Shown: one piece after another, positions 35,484-44,155 of the stretch
How positions within the stretch are numbered: the stretch's first letter is position 1
How the letters are laid out: each line of letters starts with the position of its first letter
NCBI GenBank assembly: GCA_019113825.1
Contig: DXGR01000027.1
Coordinates: forward strand, 124,001-188,000
Source: Candidatus Stackebrandtia excrementipullorum
Lineage (GTDB): Bacteria; Actinomycetota; Actinomycetes; Mycobacteriales; Micromonosporaceae
Length of the DNA stretch: 64,000 nt
Reading direction: 5' to 3'
Position numbers and translations under genes: made by a program
The notes under the pieces: generated by a model
What the model was told of the DNA's origin: nothing
What the model saw: the letters and a program-made list of their open reading frames with translations, nothing else
Database searches by the model: none

Positions 35484-36680
35484 GTGACCGTCGGCAACTT
35501 CACCGAGACCGACCCAGGCCGCCACGAATGGGAACGCCTGTGGGTCCTGTGGCATGTGGTCTTCGGCGTTCTGGCCTCCGTCACCATCGCACTCATAGCG
35601 GTACAGGATGGGACCGAACCGCAGTGGCGCTGGAGCGCGATCGGCTGTCTTGTGCTGCTGGTGACCTGGTACATCGCGGCGGGAAGCCGCGCGGTTCGAC
35701 GCGACGACGAGCGATTGGGTACGCGTTATCTGATCCTTGCGGTTCCGTTGACTCTCATCCCGTTCACGATCGACCCGGTCGGAGCGATCATGTTGTTCAT
35801 CCTGTACCCACATGTGTGGATGGTTCTGCCGCACAGAAAGGCAGCGGCCGCCACCGTGGCCACCGTCGTAGCCACCGGTGCGGCGATGGTCTTTCGGACC
35901 GGGTTCGACTCGTCGTCACTGTTCGCGGTGGTGGCCTCGAGTGTCGCTGCGCTGGTCTTCACCGCGGCGCTGGGATTGTGGATCACAAAGATCGTGGGGC
36001 AAAGCCAGCAACGTGCCGAGCTCGTCACCCAGTTGAACAATGCCCGCGCGGAGCTGGCGGAAGCGGGACGGCAAGCGGGTGTGGCCGCCGAACGCGAGCG
36101 GTTGGCGCGCGACATTCACGACACTTTGGCCCAGGGGTTCACCGCCTTGGCGCTGCTGGTCGAGGCGGCGAAGTCGGAGATCGGACGCGACGACGACCAG
36201 GCTCGACATCATCTCGGTCGGGCAGGAAGCATCGCTCGAGAAAATCTTGACGAGGCACGGATCCTCGTTCACGCGTTGACGCCCACCTCTCTGTGCCAGG
36301 CGACGTTGCCCGAAGTACTGCGCCGCATGGCCAACCGGTCCAGCGACGACTTTCCCAACGGCTGCACCTTCGACTCGGACGGGGATTCCAGGGCCCTGGC
36401 ACCCGCTCAGGAGATCGCCGTTTTGCGCACGGTCCAGGAGGCGGTGGCGAACGCGCGCACTCATTCTCGGGCCCGGTCGCTGACCATCGAATTGAGGTTT
36501 GACGTTTCTCAGACACGAGTCGACGTCTCCGACGACGGGCTCGGCTTCGACGCCACCACGGTCTCGGGGGGTTACGGTTTGACCGGGATGCGCAGCCGAG
36601 TCACCGACACCGGTGGCGAGCTCACCGTCGACTCGGGGCCTGGCCGGGGTACGACGATTACGGCGAGGTGGCCGGTATGA
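35484..36680 (+). CDS. Sensor histidine kinase (NarL partner type)
   Basis: A membrane histidine kinase of 398 residues. The N-terminal half has about six hydrophobic segments without a large sensor domain. A coiled stretch (QLNNARAELAEAGRQ) leads to the phosphoacceptor RLARDIHDTLAQGF, with the His near residue 212. A HATPase domain follows, with EAVANARTHS, VSDDGLGFD and GGYGLTGMRSR. The GTG at 35484 gives the family's usual start; upstream in-frame ATGs would cover the inverted repeat. It shares an ATGA overlap with the following response regulator gene, so the pair is one operon. The signal is unknown. Confidence 0.9.
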   Translation: MTVGNFTETDPGRHEWERLWVLWHVVFGVLASVTIALIAVQDGTEPQWRWSAIGCLVLLVTWYIAAGSRAVRRDDERLGTRYLILAVPLTLIPFTIDPVGAIMLFILYPHVWMVLPHRKAAAATVATVVATGAAMVFRTGFDSSSLFAVVASSVAALVFTAALGLWITKIVGQSQQRAELVTQLNNARAELAEAGRQAGVAAERERLARDIHDTLAQGFTALALLVEAAKSEIGRDDDQARHHLGRAGSIARENLDEARILVHALTPTSLCQATLPEVLRRMANRSSDDFPNGCTFDSDGDSRALAPAQEIAVLRTVQEAVANARTHSRARSLTIELRFDVSQTRVDVSDDGLGFDATTVSGGYGLTGMRSRVTDTGGELTVDSGPGRGTTITARWPV

Positions 36681-37303
36681 CGATCAAGGTGATCATCGCC
36701 GACGATCACCTCGTTGTTCGCGAGGGGTTGCGGGCGGTCTTGTCCGGCGAGCCCGGGATCGAGGTCGGCGGCGACTGCGGTGACGGCGAGCAGGCGGTGC
36801 ACATGGCCGCACGGATTCGTCCCGATGTGGCGTTGCTCGACCTTCGCATGCCGGTCCTTGACGGCGCGGCGGCCACCGAACGCATCGTCGCCGCCGGCAC
36901 AGCCGCCGTCATGGTATTGACTACTTTCGATACTGATGGCGACGTCATCCGGGCGGTACGCGCCGGTGCGGCCGGTTTCCTGTTGAAGGACGCGTCACGG
37001 ACGGAACTGGTCTCGGCCGTGCGAGCCGTCGCCGCCGGTGAAACGGTTTTGTCCGGTGTGGCCGCCACCGTGATGGCGTCACAGGTTCGTGGAGTCGGCC
37101 GGTCGTTGACGCCACGCGAACTAGACGTTCTTCACGGCATCGCCAAAGGACTGTCCAATCCGCAGATCGGCAAGAAACTGTTCATCACCGAAGCCACCGT
37201 GAAAAGCCATGTGACCCACATATTCGGCAAACTCGGTGTCGACGACCGCACCGCCGCGGTGACGACCGCGATCGCACGGGGCATTCTTCCGGCGCCCCGG
37301 TAG
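36677..37303 (+). CDS. NarL/LuxR-type response regulator
   Basis: A 208-residue regulator. The receiver domain starts IKVIIADDHLVVREGL and carries the phosphoacceptor Asp in VALLDLRMPVLDG near residue 54 and the conserved Lys in FLLKDAS. The LuxR HTH starts at LTPRELDVLHGIAKG, with recognition helix TEATVKSHVTHIFGKL. Its ATG overlaps the kinase stop in ATGA. The inverted repeat upstream of the kinase gene is a candidate autoregulatory site. Confidence 0.93.
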   Translation: MTIKVIIADDHLVVREGLRAVLSGEPGIEVGGDCGDGEQAVHMAARIRPDVALLDLRMPVLDGAAATERIVAAGTAAVMVLTTFDTDGDVIRAVRAGAAGFLLKDASRTELVSAVRAVAAGETVLSGVAATVMASQVRGVGRSLTPRELDVLHGIAKGLSNPQIGKKLFITEATVKSHVTHIFGKLGVDDRTAAVTTAIARGILPAPR

Positions 37304-37332
37304 TGGGGGGAGACGAATGATCGCTCCCCCAC
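37303..37332. terminator. Possible bidirectional terminator between convergent genes
   Basis: A G-run/C-run hairpin (GGGGGAG at 37306-37312 with CTCCCCC at 37324-37330) lies between the convergent response regulator and thioesterase genes. There is no T-tract, so confidence is limited. Confidence 0.35.
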
Positions 37333-37348
37333 CACCGGCGCGGCGTCG

Positions 37349-37747
37349 TCAGTCCTGCCAGGTTCGCAGGTACTCGCGTTCGTCCTCCCGCACACGCCGC
37401 GGACGACGTTCTGCGAGGTCGTACAACACCGCAACCGTCTTGGCCGTGCTCACCAGGACGTCCCCGTTGAACATCTCATAGCAGATGTCGAACGAGGAGT
37501 TACGGATGTCACCGATCCACATCTCCACACGAACCGTGGGGACGTAGTCGAGAACCTGTTTGTAGTCGATCTCGTGACGGGCGACCACGACGCCTTCCTC
37601 GAAGGACATGCCGCCCTTCTTGGCCACGTTGAAGAACAACGCCACACGGGCCTCCTCGTACAACGTAAGGAAGCGCGAGTTGTTGACGTGCCCGAACGCG
37701 TCCATGTCGGACCAACGCAGCGGGCACTCGTAGTGGAAGCGCGCCAC
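37349..37747 (-). CDS. Acyl-CoA thioesterase, 4HBT hotdog family
   Basis: A 132-residue hotdog-fold thioesterase. It has the signature RWSDMDAFGHVNNSRFLTLYEEAR, in which the Asp of the WSDMDAFGHVNN motif is the family's catalytic acid. Length is typical for a YbgC/4HBT-like enzyme that hydrolyses acyl-CoA in the cytoplasm. The GTG start at 37747 is one nucleotide after the EttA stop codon (TGA-C-GTG), so the two genes form one operon. The substrate cannot be told from sequence. It is unrelated to the type II thioesterase of the biosynthetic cluster. Confidence 0.88.
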   Translation of the reverse strand: MARFHYECPLRWSDMDAFGHVNNSRFLTLYEEARVALFFNVAKKGGMSFEEGVVVARHEIDYKQVLDYVPTVRVEMWIGDIRNSSFDICYEMFNGDVLVSTAKTVAVLYDLAERRPRRVREDEREYLRTWQD

Positions 37748-37748
37748 G

Positions 37749-39428
37749 TCAGTCCCTCGTCAACTTGCGGTACGTGACACGGTGCGGCTTGGCGGCCTCC
37801 GGCCCCAAACGCTCGACCTTGTTCTTCTCGTACGACTCGAAGTTTCCTTCGAACCAGTACCACCTCGGAGCCTCTTCGTCACCTTCCCAGGCGAGGATGT
37901 GGGTGGCGACGCGGTCCAAAAACATCCGGTCGTGGGAAATCACGACTGCGCAGCCGGGGAACTCCAACAGTGCGTTCTCCAACGAGGACAGAGTTTCCAC
38001 GTCAAGGTCGTTGGTGGGCTCGTCCAGAAGCAGCACGTTGCCACCCTGCTTCAGGGTCAGCGCCAGGTTCAAGCGGTTGCGTTCTCCACCGGACAGCACC
38101 TTCGTCGGCTTCTGCTGATCCGGGCCCTTGAATCCGAATGCGGCCACATACGCCCGCGACGGCATCTCCACGTTGCCGACCATCAGATAGTCCAGGCCGT
38201 CGGAGACAACCTCCCAGACGCTCTTGTCGCCGGACAGCCCCTCACGCCCCTGGTCAACGTAGGACAATTTGACGGTGTTCCCGACCTTGACCGTTCCGGC
38301 GTCGGGTTTCTCCAAACCGACGATCGTCTTGAACAACGTGGTCTTCCCGACGCCGTTGGGACCGATGATCCCGACAATGCCGTTTCGGGGAAGGTCGAAG
38401 CTCAAGCCGTTGATGAGAACACGACCGTCGAAGCCCTTGACGAGGTCTTCGGCCTCGATCACCGAGTTACCCAGGCGAGGCCCCGGCGGAATCTGGATCT
38501 CCTCGAAGTCGAGCTTGCGAGTCTTCTCGGCTTCGGCGGCCATCTCCTCATACCGCTCCAACCGGGCCTTGGACTTCGTCTGGCGGGCCTTCGCGTTCGA
38601 GCGCACCCACTCCAGCTCGCCCTGGAGGCGCTTGCGCAGCTTGGCGTCCTTCCGGCCTTCGACGGCCATCCGGTCCGCCTTCTTCTCCAAGTACGTGGAG
38701 TAGTTGCCCTCGTAAATGTGGGTGCGGCCGCGGTCGAGTTCCAAGATCCATTCGGCGACGTGGTCCAGGAAGTACCGGTCGTGAGTGATGGCCACGACCG
38801 TGCCGGGGTAGGCGGCCAGGTGCTGTTCCAGCCACAGAACGCTTTCGGCGTCGAGGTGGTTGGTCGGTTCGTCCAACAGCAACAGGTCGGGCTGCTCCAG
38901 CAGCAGTTTGCACAAAGCGACGCGTCGGCGCTCACCACCGGACAGGTGAGTCACCTCCTCGTCTCCGGGCGGACACCGCAAGGCGTCCATAGCCTGTTCA
39001 AGCTTCGAGTCGAGGTCCCAGGCGTCGAGGTGGTCCAGCTCCTCCTGGAGCTTGCCCATCTCGGTCATGAGCTCATCGGTGTAATCGGTCGCCAGCTGCT
39101 CGGCGATCTCGTTGAACCGCGCGAGCTTCCCCTTGGTGCCGGCCACGGCGTCCTCGATGTTGCCCAGCACGGTCTTCGATTCGTCCAGCGGCGGCTCCTG
39201 GGCAAGCATCCCCACGGTGTATCCGGGCATCAGCCGGGCTTCACCGTTGGTGACGTGGTCCTGTCCCGCCATGATCTTGAGCAGACTCGACTTACCGGCG
39301 CCGTTGGGGCCCACCACGCCGATCTTCGCCCCCGGCAGGAAGTACAGCGTGACGTCATCGAGAACCACCTTGTCCCCGTGAGCGCGACGCGCCTTCTCCA
39401 TGGTGTATATGTACTGGGCCACAGCCAT
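37749..39428 (-). CDS. ettA: Energy-dependent translational throttle protein EttA (ABC-F ATPase)
   Basis: A 559-residue ABC-F protein that binds the ribosomal E site and gates entry into elongation according to ATP/ADP. It has two nucleotide-binding domains: the first with GPNGAGKSSLLK, LSGGERRRVALC and LLLDEPTNHLD; the second with GPNGVGKTTLFK, LSGGERNRLNLA and LLLDEPTNDLD. They are joined by the charged linker with the arm typical of EttA. The start MAVAQYIYTMEKARRAHGD matches the conserved EttA N-terminus. There are no membrane segments. It is followed by a hotdog thioesterase gene in the same operon. Confidence 0.96.
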   Translation of the reverse strand: MAVAQYIYTMEKARRAHGDKVVLDDVTLYFLPGAKIGVVGPNGAGKSSLLKIMAGQDHVTNGEARLMPGYTVGMLAQEPPLDESKTVLGNIEDAVAGTKGKLARFNEIAEQLATDYTDELMTEMGKLQEELDHLDAWDLDSKLEQAMDALRCPPGDEEVTHLSGGERRRVALCKLLLEQPDLLLLDEPTNHLDAESVLWLEQHLAAYPGTVVAITHDRYFLDHVAEWILELDRGRTHIYEGNYSTYLEKKADRMAVEGRKDAKLRKRLQGELEWVRSNAKARQTKSKARLERYEEMAAEAEKTRKLDFEEIQIPPGPRLGNSVIEAEDLVKGFDGRVLINGLSFDLPRNGIVGIIGPNGVGKTTLFKTIVGLEKPDAGTVKVGNTVKLSYVDQGREGLSGDKSVWEVVSDGLDYLMVGNVEMPSRAYVAAFGFKGPDQQKPTKVLSGGERNRLNLALTLKQGGNVLLLDEPTNDLDVETLSSLENALLEFPGCAVVISHDRMFLDRVATHILAWEGDEEAPRWYWFEGNFESYEKNKVERLGPEAAKPHRVTYRKLTRD

Positions 39429-39793
39429 CCCTCAGGTTGAAATCTTCGTCACGAAACCGTCGAACCATATTCGCAAGTGCGTCCGTCGCGGTTGACGGGG
39501 GTATGGGCGCGGGTGCAACACATCGCCTCTGCACGGTGGTCTCACCGGCGGCGTGAACATGTGTGAAACGCGTCGCCGCCCCCTGTCGCACTTGCGCCAC
39601 GACCATAGCCGGGGGCATCGCCTCGGAAAGGTTCCCGAGACGTCGACGACCTGCAACGACAACATGGAACCCGCTGTTATCGGGACTCGTTTTGCACCAC
39701 ACGCACCCCTTACTCGTTGTCATGTGAGCCTCACCATAGGCAGTCATGCCCGTAGGCTTGGCGTATAACCGGTCTCGGCTTGGAAGGATTACC
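39429..39793. other. Divergent promoter region of ettA and otsA
   Basis: A 365-bp region between divergent genes. Several short ORFs are present, but none has supporting features. A TATAAC at about 39766-39771 could be a -10 for otsA but lacks a clear -35. GGAAGG before the otsA ATG is a good ribosome site. Confidence 0.4.
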
Positions 39794-41236
39794 ATGCCTG
39801 AATCCAGCAAAAGTCCGTTCGTCGTCGTCGCGAACCGGCTGCCAGTCGACCGCATCACGACAGCAGACGGCCAGACTTGGCGGCGCAGCCCGGGAGGGCT
39901 GGTCACCGCGCTCCATCCGGTACTCCAGGCGGAAGCCGGGTGCTGGATCGGTTGGGCAGGCGGTGAAGGTGAGGCTCCCGCCCCGTTCAGCCTCGACAAC
40001 ATGCAACTGTCACCCGTCCCGCTATACGCCGACGAGCTCCGCAACTACTACGAAGGATTCTCCAACGCCACGTTGTGGCCCCTGTACCACGACGCCGTGG
40101 AACAGCCGGCGTTTCACCGCCACTGGTGGAAATCGTACGAGGAGGTCAACCGGCGCTTCGCCGATCGCGCCGCGGAAACGGCCGCGCCCGACGGCGTCGT
40201 ATGGGTCCAGGACTACCAGCTTCAACTGGTTCCGGCGATGCTGCGCAAGATGCGTCCCGATCTTAGGATCGGCTTCTTCCTCCACATCCCGTTTCCCCCG
40301 GCCGAACTGTTCGTCCAGCTCCCCAAACGACTCGACATTCTGCGCGGCCTGTTGGGCGCCGACGTGGTCGGTTTCCAAAGTCCGGGCGCGGCGCAGAACT
40401 TCCTTCGCCTGACACGTCAACTGCTGGGACTCAAACCTCGCGGGCACCTTGTCGAGGCGGAGGACGGACGACAGGTCAGAGCCGAGGCGTACCCGATCTC
40501 CATCGACACGGTCTCGGTGGAACGCGTCGCGGGTTCGCCTGCGGTGCATTCGCACGCCGAGCGGCTACGCAAGGAGCTGGGAAACCCGAAAACCGTCATT
40601 TTGGGCGTCGACCGTCTCGACTACACCAAGGGCATCGAACAACGACTCAAGGCCTTCCGGGAGCTGTTGGCCGACGGAGAGATGTCGGTGCCGGACACGG
40701 TCATGGTCCAGGTGGCCACTCCCAGCCGTGAACGAGTGGAGCATTACAAGGCCCTTCGGCGGACGGTTGAACGCGAAGTCGGACGTATCAACGGTGATTA
40801 CGGACGGCTCGGCGTTCCTGCGGTGCACTATCTTCACCAGTCGTACAGCCGCGAAGAGCTCGCAGCCCTGTACCTGATCGCCGACGTCATGGCGGTGACA
40901 CCGTTTCGTGACGGCATGAACCTGGTCGCCAAGGAGTACGTCGCCTCACGGTTGAGCAACGACGGAGCGCTGGTGCTGTCCGAGTTCGCCGGTGCCGCCG
41001 CCGACCTCAAGCAGGCATTCCAGGTCAACCCGCACGACCTTGATGCCTTGAAATCCGTCCTGTTGACTGCGGCGGCATCTCCGGTGGAGGAGCAACGTCG
41101 ACGGATCAAGTCGATGCGGCGTTACCTCCGCGGACACGATGTGAAACATTGGGCCCGCGGCTTTCTCACCGCCCTCGGCGTGCCCGAGACTGCCACGGCG
41201 TACGATTCCGACAATACGCCCGAAACGTCCACGTAA
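39794..41236 (+). CDS. otsA: Alpha,alpha-trehalose-phosphate synthase
   Basis: A 480-residue GT20 enzyme that joins nucleotide-activated glucose to glucose 6-phosphate, giving trehalose 6-phosphate in the cytoplasm. Family motifs are present: VVVANRLPVDR at the N-terminus, WVQDYQLQLVPAMLR, IGFFLHIPFPP, LGVDRLDYTKGI and TPFRDGMNLVAKEYVA. The ATG at 39794 has GGAAGG about 6 nt upstream; an earlier in-frame GTG/ATG run has none. It is 47 bp upstream of the phosphatase fusion gene, so both steps of the OtsAB route are encoded together, probably for osmoprotection. Confidence 0.95.
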   Translation: MPESSKSPFVVVANRLPVDRITTADGQTWRRSPGGLVTALHPVLQAEAGCWIGWAGGEGEAPAPFSLDNMQLSPVPLYADELRNYYEGFSNATLWPLYHDAVEQPAFHRHWWKSYEEVNRRFADRAAETAAPDGVVWVQDYQLQLVPAMLRKMRPDLRIGFFLHIPFPPAELFVQLPKRLDILRGLLGADVVGFQSPGAAQNFLRLTRQLLGLKPRGHLVEAEDGRQVRAEAYPISIDTVSVERVAGSPAVHSHAERLRKELGNPKTVILGVDRLDYTKGIEQRLKAFRELLADGEMSVPDTVMVQVATPSRERVEHYKALRRTVEREVGRINGDYGRLGVPAVHYLHQSYSREELAALYLIADVMAVTPFRDGMNLVAKEYVASRLSNDGALVLSEFAGAAADLKQAFQVNPHDLDALKSVLLTAAASPVEEQRRRIKSMRRYLRGHDVKHWARGFLTALGVPETATAYDSDNTPETST

Positions 41237-41283
41237 CAGTTCGGTCGCTCCGCGACCTTGAGACCCTTACGGGGAACTCGTCC

Positions 41284-43854
41284 ATGAATCACATCGTTCC
41301 TCCCGCCGCCGCGTTCGACTCGGAGCTCAAAGCCGCGTTGACCAGGCTGGCGCGAGTACCTCAGTTGCTCGTCGCCTGCGACTACGACGGCACGTTGGCG
41401 CCCATAGTGACCGACCCGGCGGCTGCGTCGCCGCGGCCGGAGTCGGTCACGGCGCTCCGTGCCCTGGCCGGGCTACCGCACTCCAAGGTCGCGGTCATCT
41501 CCGGTCGAGCGCTACGTGACCTGGCCGCGCTGTCGCGCCTGCCCAGCGAGATCCATCTCGTGGGCTCGCACGGCTCGGAGTTCGACATCGGGTTTGTTCA
41601 GGCGTTGACGCCCGAACAGGTGAGTTTGAGAAACAAGCTCATCGAAACGCTCACGTCGATCGCCGCCGGCCACGACGGAGTCAGGCTCGAGCTCAAACCG
41701 GCCGGTGCCGCCCTGCATACTCGGCAGGCCGAGCGGGATGTCGCCGACCAGGTGGTCGCGGAGGTCCGCTCCGGTCCGGCCGCCTGGGACGACATCCAAG
41801 TGACCGAGGGTAAGGAGGTATTGGACCTTTCGGTGGTCACCACCCACAAAGGCCACGCCTTGGACACCCTGCGTCAGCAGCTGGGAAGTTCGGCCGTCCT
41901 GTTCATCGGCGACGACATCACCGATGAGAACGCCTTCGCCCACCTGCACGGCCCGGACGTCGGCGTTCGAGTCGGCGAGGGCGACAGTAAAGCGGCTTAT
42001 CGGGTCGCCGACACCACCGAGGTGGCCCAACTGTTGGCCACGCTGCTGGAAACCCGCCGCAACTGGCTTCACGGCGAGGACGCGCAGCCGATCGAGCGCC
42101 ACTCGATGCTGTCCGACGGTGCCAACAGCGCCCTGTTGACTCCCGACGGTCGCGTCAACTGGTTGTGTCACCCTCGTCCCGATTCGGGTGCGATGTTCGC
42201 ATCGTTGCTGGGTGGTCCGCCCGCCGGTCACTTCTCGGTGCGTCCGGTCGCCGACGGTATCCCGCAGGGGCAGTGGTACGTGCAGGACACGATGACCGTC
42301 GAGACCAAGTGGGCCGGACTGACGGTGACCGACTGGCTGGACGCCAGTCCTCGCCTTCAGGGAGACCCGCACATGACGGTTCTGGTGCGTGAGCTCACCG
42401 GACGCGTTCCCGCGACGATCGAGTTCGTGCCTCGCCCGGATTTCGGCCAGATGCCGGTACGCATCGAGGCAACCGACGACGGCTTGACCGTCTTCGGCGA
42501 CAACGACCCGGTGGTGTTGCGGTCACCAGGTGTCGAATGGGTCATTGATTCCGAAGGCGACCAGGACGTCGCCACCGCGGTCGTGGACCTGGCCAAAGCG
42601 GGTGGAAAGGTCACTTTGGAGTTGCGCTGTGGCTCCGACGACACTCGCGCCACGGCCACCGCACTCACGCAACGCCGCTCGCAAACGGAGAATCCGTATC
42701 GGGATTGGCTGTCGGAGCTGGAGCTGCCGAAGAAGAACGCCGACATGGTGGCACGAAGCGCTCTGACGTTGAAGGGGCTGTGTTACGAACCGACCGGCGG
42801 CATTCTCGCCGCGGCGACGACTTCACTGCCGGAACATCTGGGCGGTGTTCGCAACTGGGACTACCGGTTCTGTTGGTTGCGCGACGCCTCGATGACGGCT
42901 CGTGCGCTGGTCGACCTCGGTTCACTGGCCGAGGCGGAAAACTTCTTCGGCTGGGTCGCGGGCGTGGTGGAACGGACGGGCGGCCACCCCGAACGGCTGG
43001 CGCCTCTCTACACGATCGACGGTCAACCGTTGGGGCCCGAAGCGGTGATCGATTCGCTGCCCGGTTACGCCGGTTCTCGTCCGGTGCGAGTGTCCAACGC
43101 CGCCAACCGTCAGGTTCAGCTGGACGTCTTCGGCCCGGTTGCGGACCTGGTGGCCGCGGTCGCCGACCAGCGTGGCAGTGTGACCGACTTCGAGGCGCAG
43201 GTCATCACCTCGATGGCCGACGCGGTGGAGCGTCGCTGGCATGAGCCCGACCACGGTGTGTGGGAGGCCCGGCAGGCGCCGCGTCACCACGTGTACTCCA
43301 AGGTCATGTGTTGGAGCACGATCGACCACGCGTTGCGGTTGTCGGAGAAGTACGGCATGGCGGCCAAACCGTCGTGGCGTGGCCTCCGCGACCGGATCGC
43401 CGAGGACGTCACCGAGAAGGGTTGGCACGACGAGGTCGGCGCCTACACCGCGGCCTACGGTGACACCGATCTTGATGCGGCGAGCCTGTGGATCGGTATC
43501 ACCGGACTGTTGCCGCCCGACGACCCGCGTTTCATCAAGACGGTCAACGCGATCGAAGCGGGTCTTCGCAGTGGCCCGACCGTCTACCGGTACCTGCGTG
43601 ACGACGGTCTTCCCGGAACCGAGGGCGGGTTCATCCTGTGCGCCTCGTGGTTGGCGGAGGCCTATCTGCTTATCGGTCGTGTCGCCGACGCCCGTGAGTT
43701 GTATCAGCAGATCCTGGACTGCGCCGGCCCCACCGGGCTTCTAGCCGAAGAGTGGGATCCGTTGGCCGAACGGGCATTGGGTAACCACCCTCAAGCCTAT
43801 TCGCATCTGGGTCTGATCCGGTGTGCGCTGTTGCTGGACGGCGCGAAAGTCTGA
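41284..43854 (+). CDS. otsB: Trehalose-6-phosphate phosphatase fused to a GH15 glycoside hydrolase
   Basis: An 856-residue two-domain protein. Residues about 20-260 form a HAD phosphatase: the nucleophile is in VACDYDGTLAP, then AVISGRALRDL, and GDDITDENAFAHL is the Mg-binding motif. Residues about 275-850 form a GH15 (glucoamylase/trehalase-like) domain: HSMLSDGANSALLTPDGRVNWLC, then the (alpha/alpha)6 barrel motif NWDYRFCWLRDASMTARAL, a candidate general acid Glu in GTEGGFILCASWL and a candidate base in LLAEEWDP. OtsB makes trehalose from trehalose 6-phosphate. GH15 proteins in actinobacteria include trehalases and glucosidases, so the fusion may couple synthesis with turnover. ATG 41284 has GGGGAAC upstream. 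A strong terminator follows. Confidence 0.93.
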   Translation: MNHIVPPAAAFDSELKAALTRLARVPQLLVACDYDGTLAPIVTDPAAASPRPESVTALRALAGLPHSKVAVISGRALRDLAALSRLPSEIHLVGSHGSEFDIGFVQALTPEQVSLRNKLIETLTSIAAGHDGVRLELKPAGAALHTRQAERDVADQVVAEVRSGPAAWDDIQVTEGKEVLDLSVVTTHKGHALDTLRQQLGSSAVLFIGDDITDENAFAHLHGPDVGVRVGEGDSKAAYRVADTTEVAQLLATLLETRRNWLHGEDAQPIERHSMLSDGANSALLTPDGRVNWLCHPRPDSGAMFASLLGGPPAGHFSVRPVADGIPQGQWYVQDTMTVETKWAGLTVTDWLDASPRLQGDPHMTVLVRELTGRVPATIEFVPRPDFGQMPVRIEATDDGLTVFGDNDPVVLRSPGVEWVIDSEGDQDVATAVVDLAKAGGKVTLELRCGSDDTRATATALTQRRSQTENPYRDWLSELELPKKNADMVARSALTLKGLCYEPTGGILAAATTSLPEHLGGVRNWDYRFCWLRDASMTARALVDLGSLAEAENFFGWVAGVVERTGGHPERLAPLYTIDGQPLGPEAVIDSLPGYAGSRPVRVSNAANRQVQLDVFGPVADLVAAVADQRGSVTDFEAQVITSMADAVERRWHEPDHGVWEARQAPRHHVYSKVMCWSTIDHALRLSEKYGMAAKPSWRGLRDRIAEDVTEKGWHDEVGAYTAAYGDTDLDAASLWIGITGLLPPDDPRFIKTVNAIEAGLRSGPTVYRYLRDDGLPGTEGGFILCASWLAEAYLLIGRVADARELYQQILDCAGPTGLLAEEWDPLAERALGNHPQAYSHLGLIRCALLLDGAKV

Positions 43855-43869
43855 CCTTCACATGACACC

Positions 43870-43911
43870 AAGGCGGTGTCGCGGTTGTTGGAGCTGCGAC
43901 ACCGCCTTTTT
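43870..43911 (+). terminator. Rho-independent terminator after the trehalose operon
   Basis: A perfect 13-bp stem AAGGCGGTGTCGC/GCGACACCGCCTT (43870-43882 and 43896-43908) with a 13-nt loop, running into TTTTT (43907-43911). It lies 16 bp after the stop of the otsB fusion. Confidence 0.92.
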
Positions 43912-44012
43912 GACGCACCCAAACTCCAAACACATTAGACATTCCATATTGCCCCAAGGAACTCTCGATCAAGGGCATCCCAACAGGTCACAGGCCCATC
44001 ACCCGTAACCAT

Positions 44013-44040
44013 TTGATAACGACGCATTGACAACTAACAT
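44013..44040 (+). promoter_or_regulatory. Possible promoter of the sugar ABC transporter operon
   Basis: TTGATA (44013-44018) and TAACAT (44035-44040) are separated by 16 nt, about 115 bp before the start of the binding-protein gene. A second TTGACA at 44027-44032 has no good -10. This is a sequence-only guess. Confidence 0.33.
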
Positions 44041-44155
44041 TAAGCGGACCACTCTTTTGATGAGTATCTGCGCCACACTTCCACCCCGGCGCAGACGATC
44101 CCCGCGCCAAGCACCCCGAGATGCTTCGGCGCAACCTACGAGAGACACAGGATTC

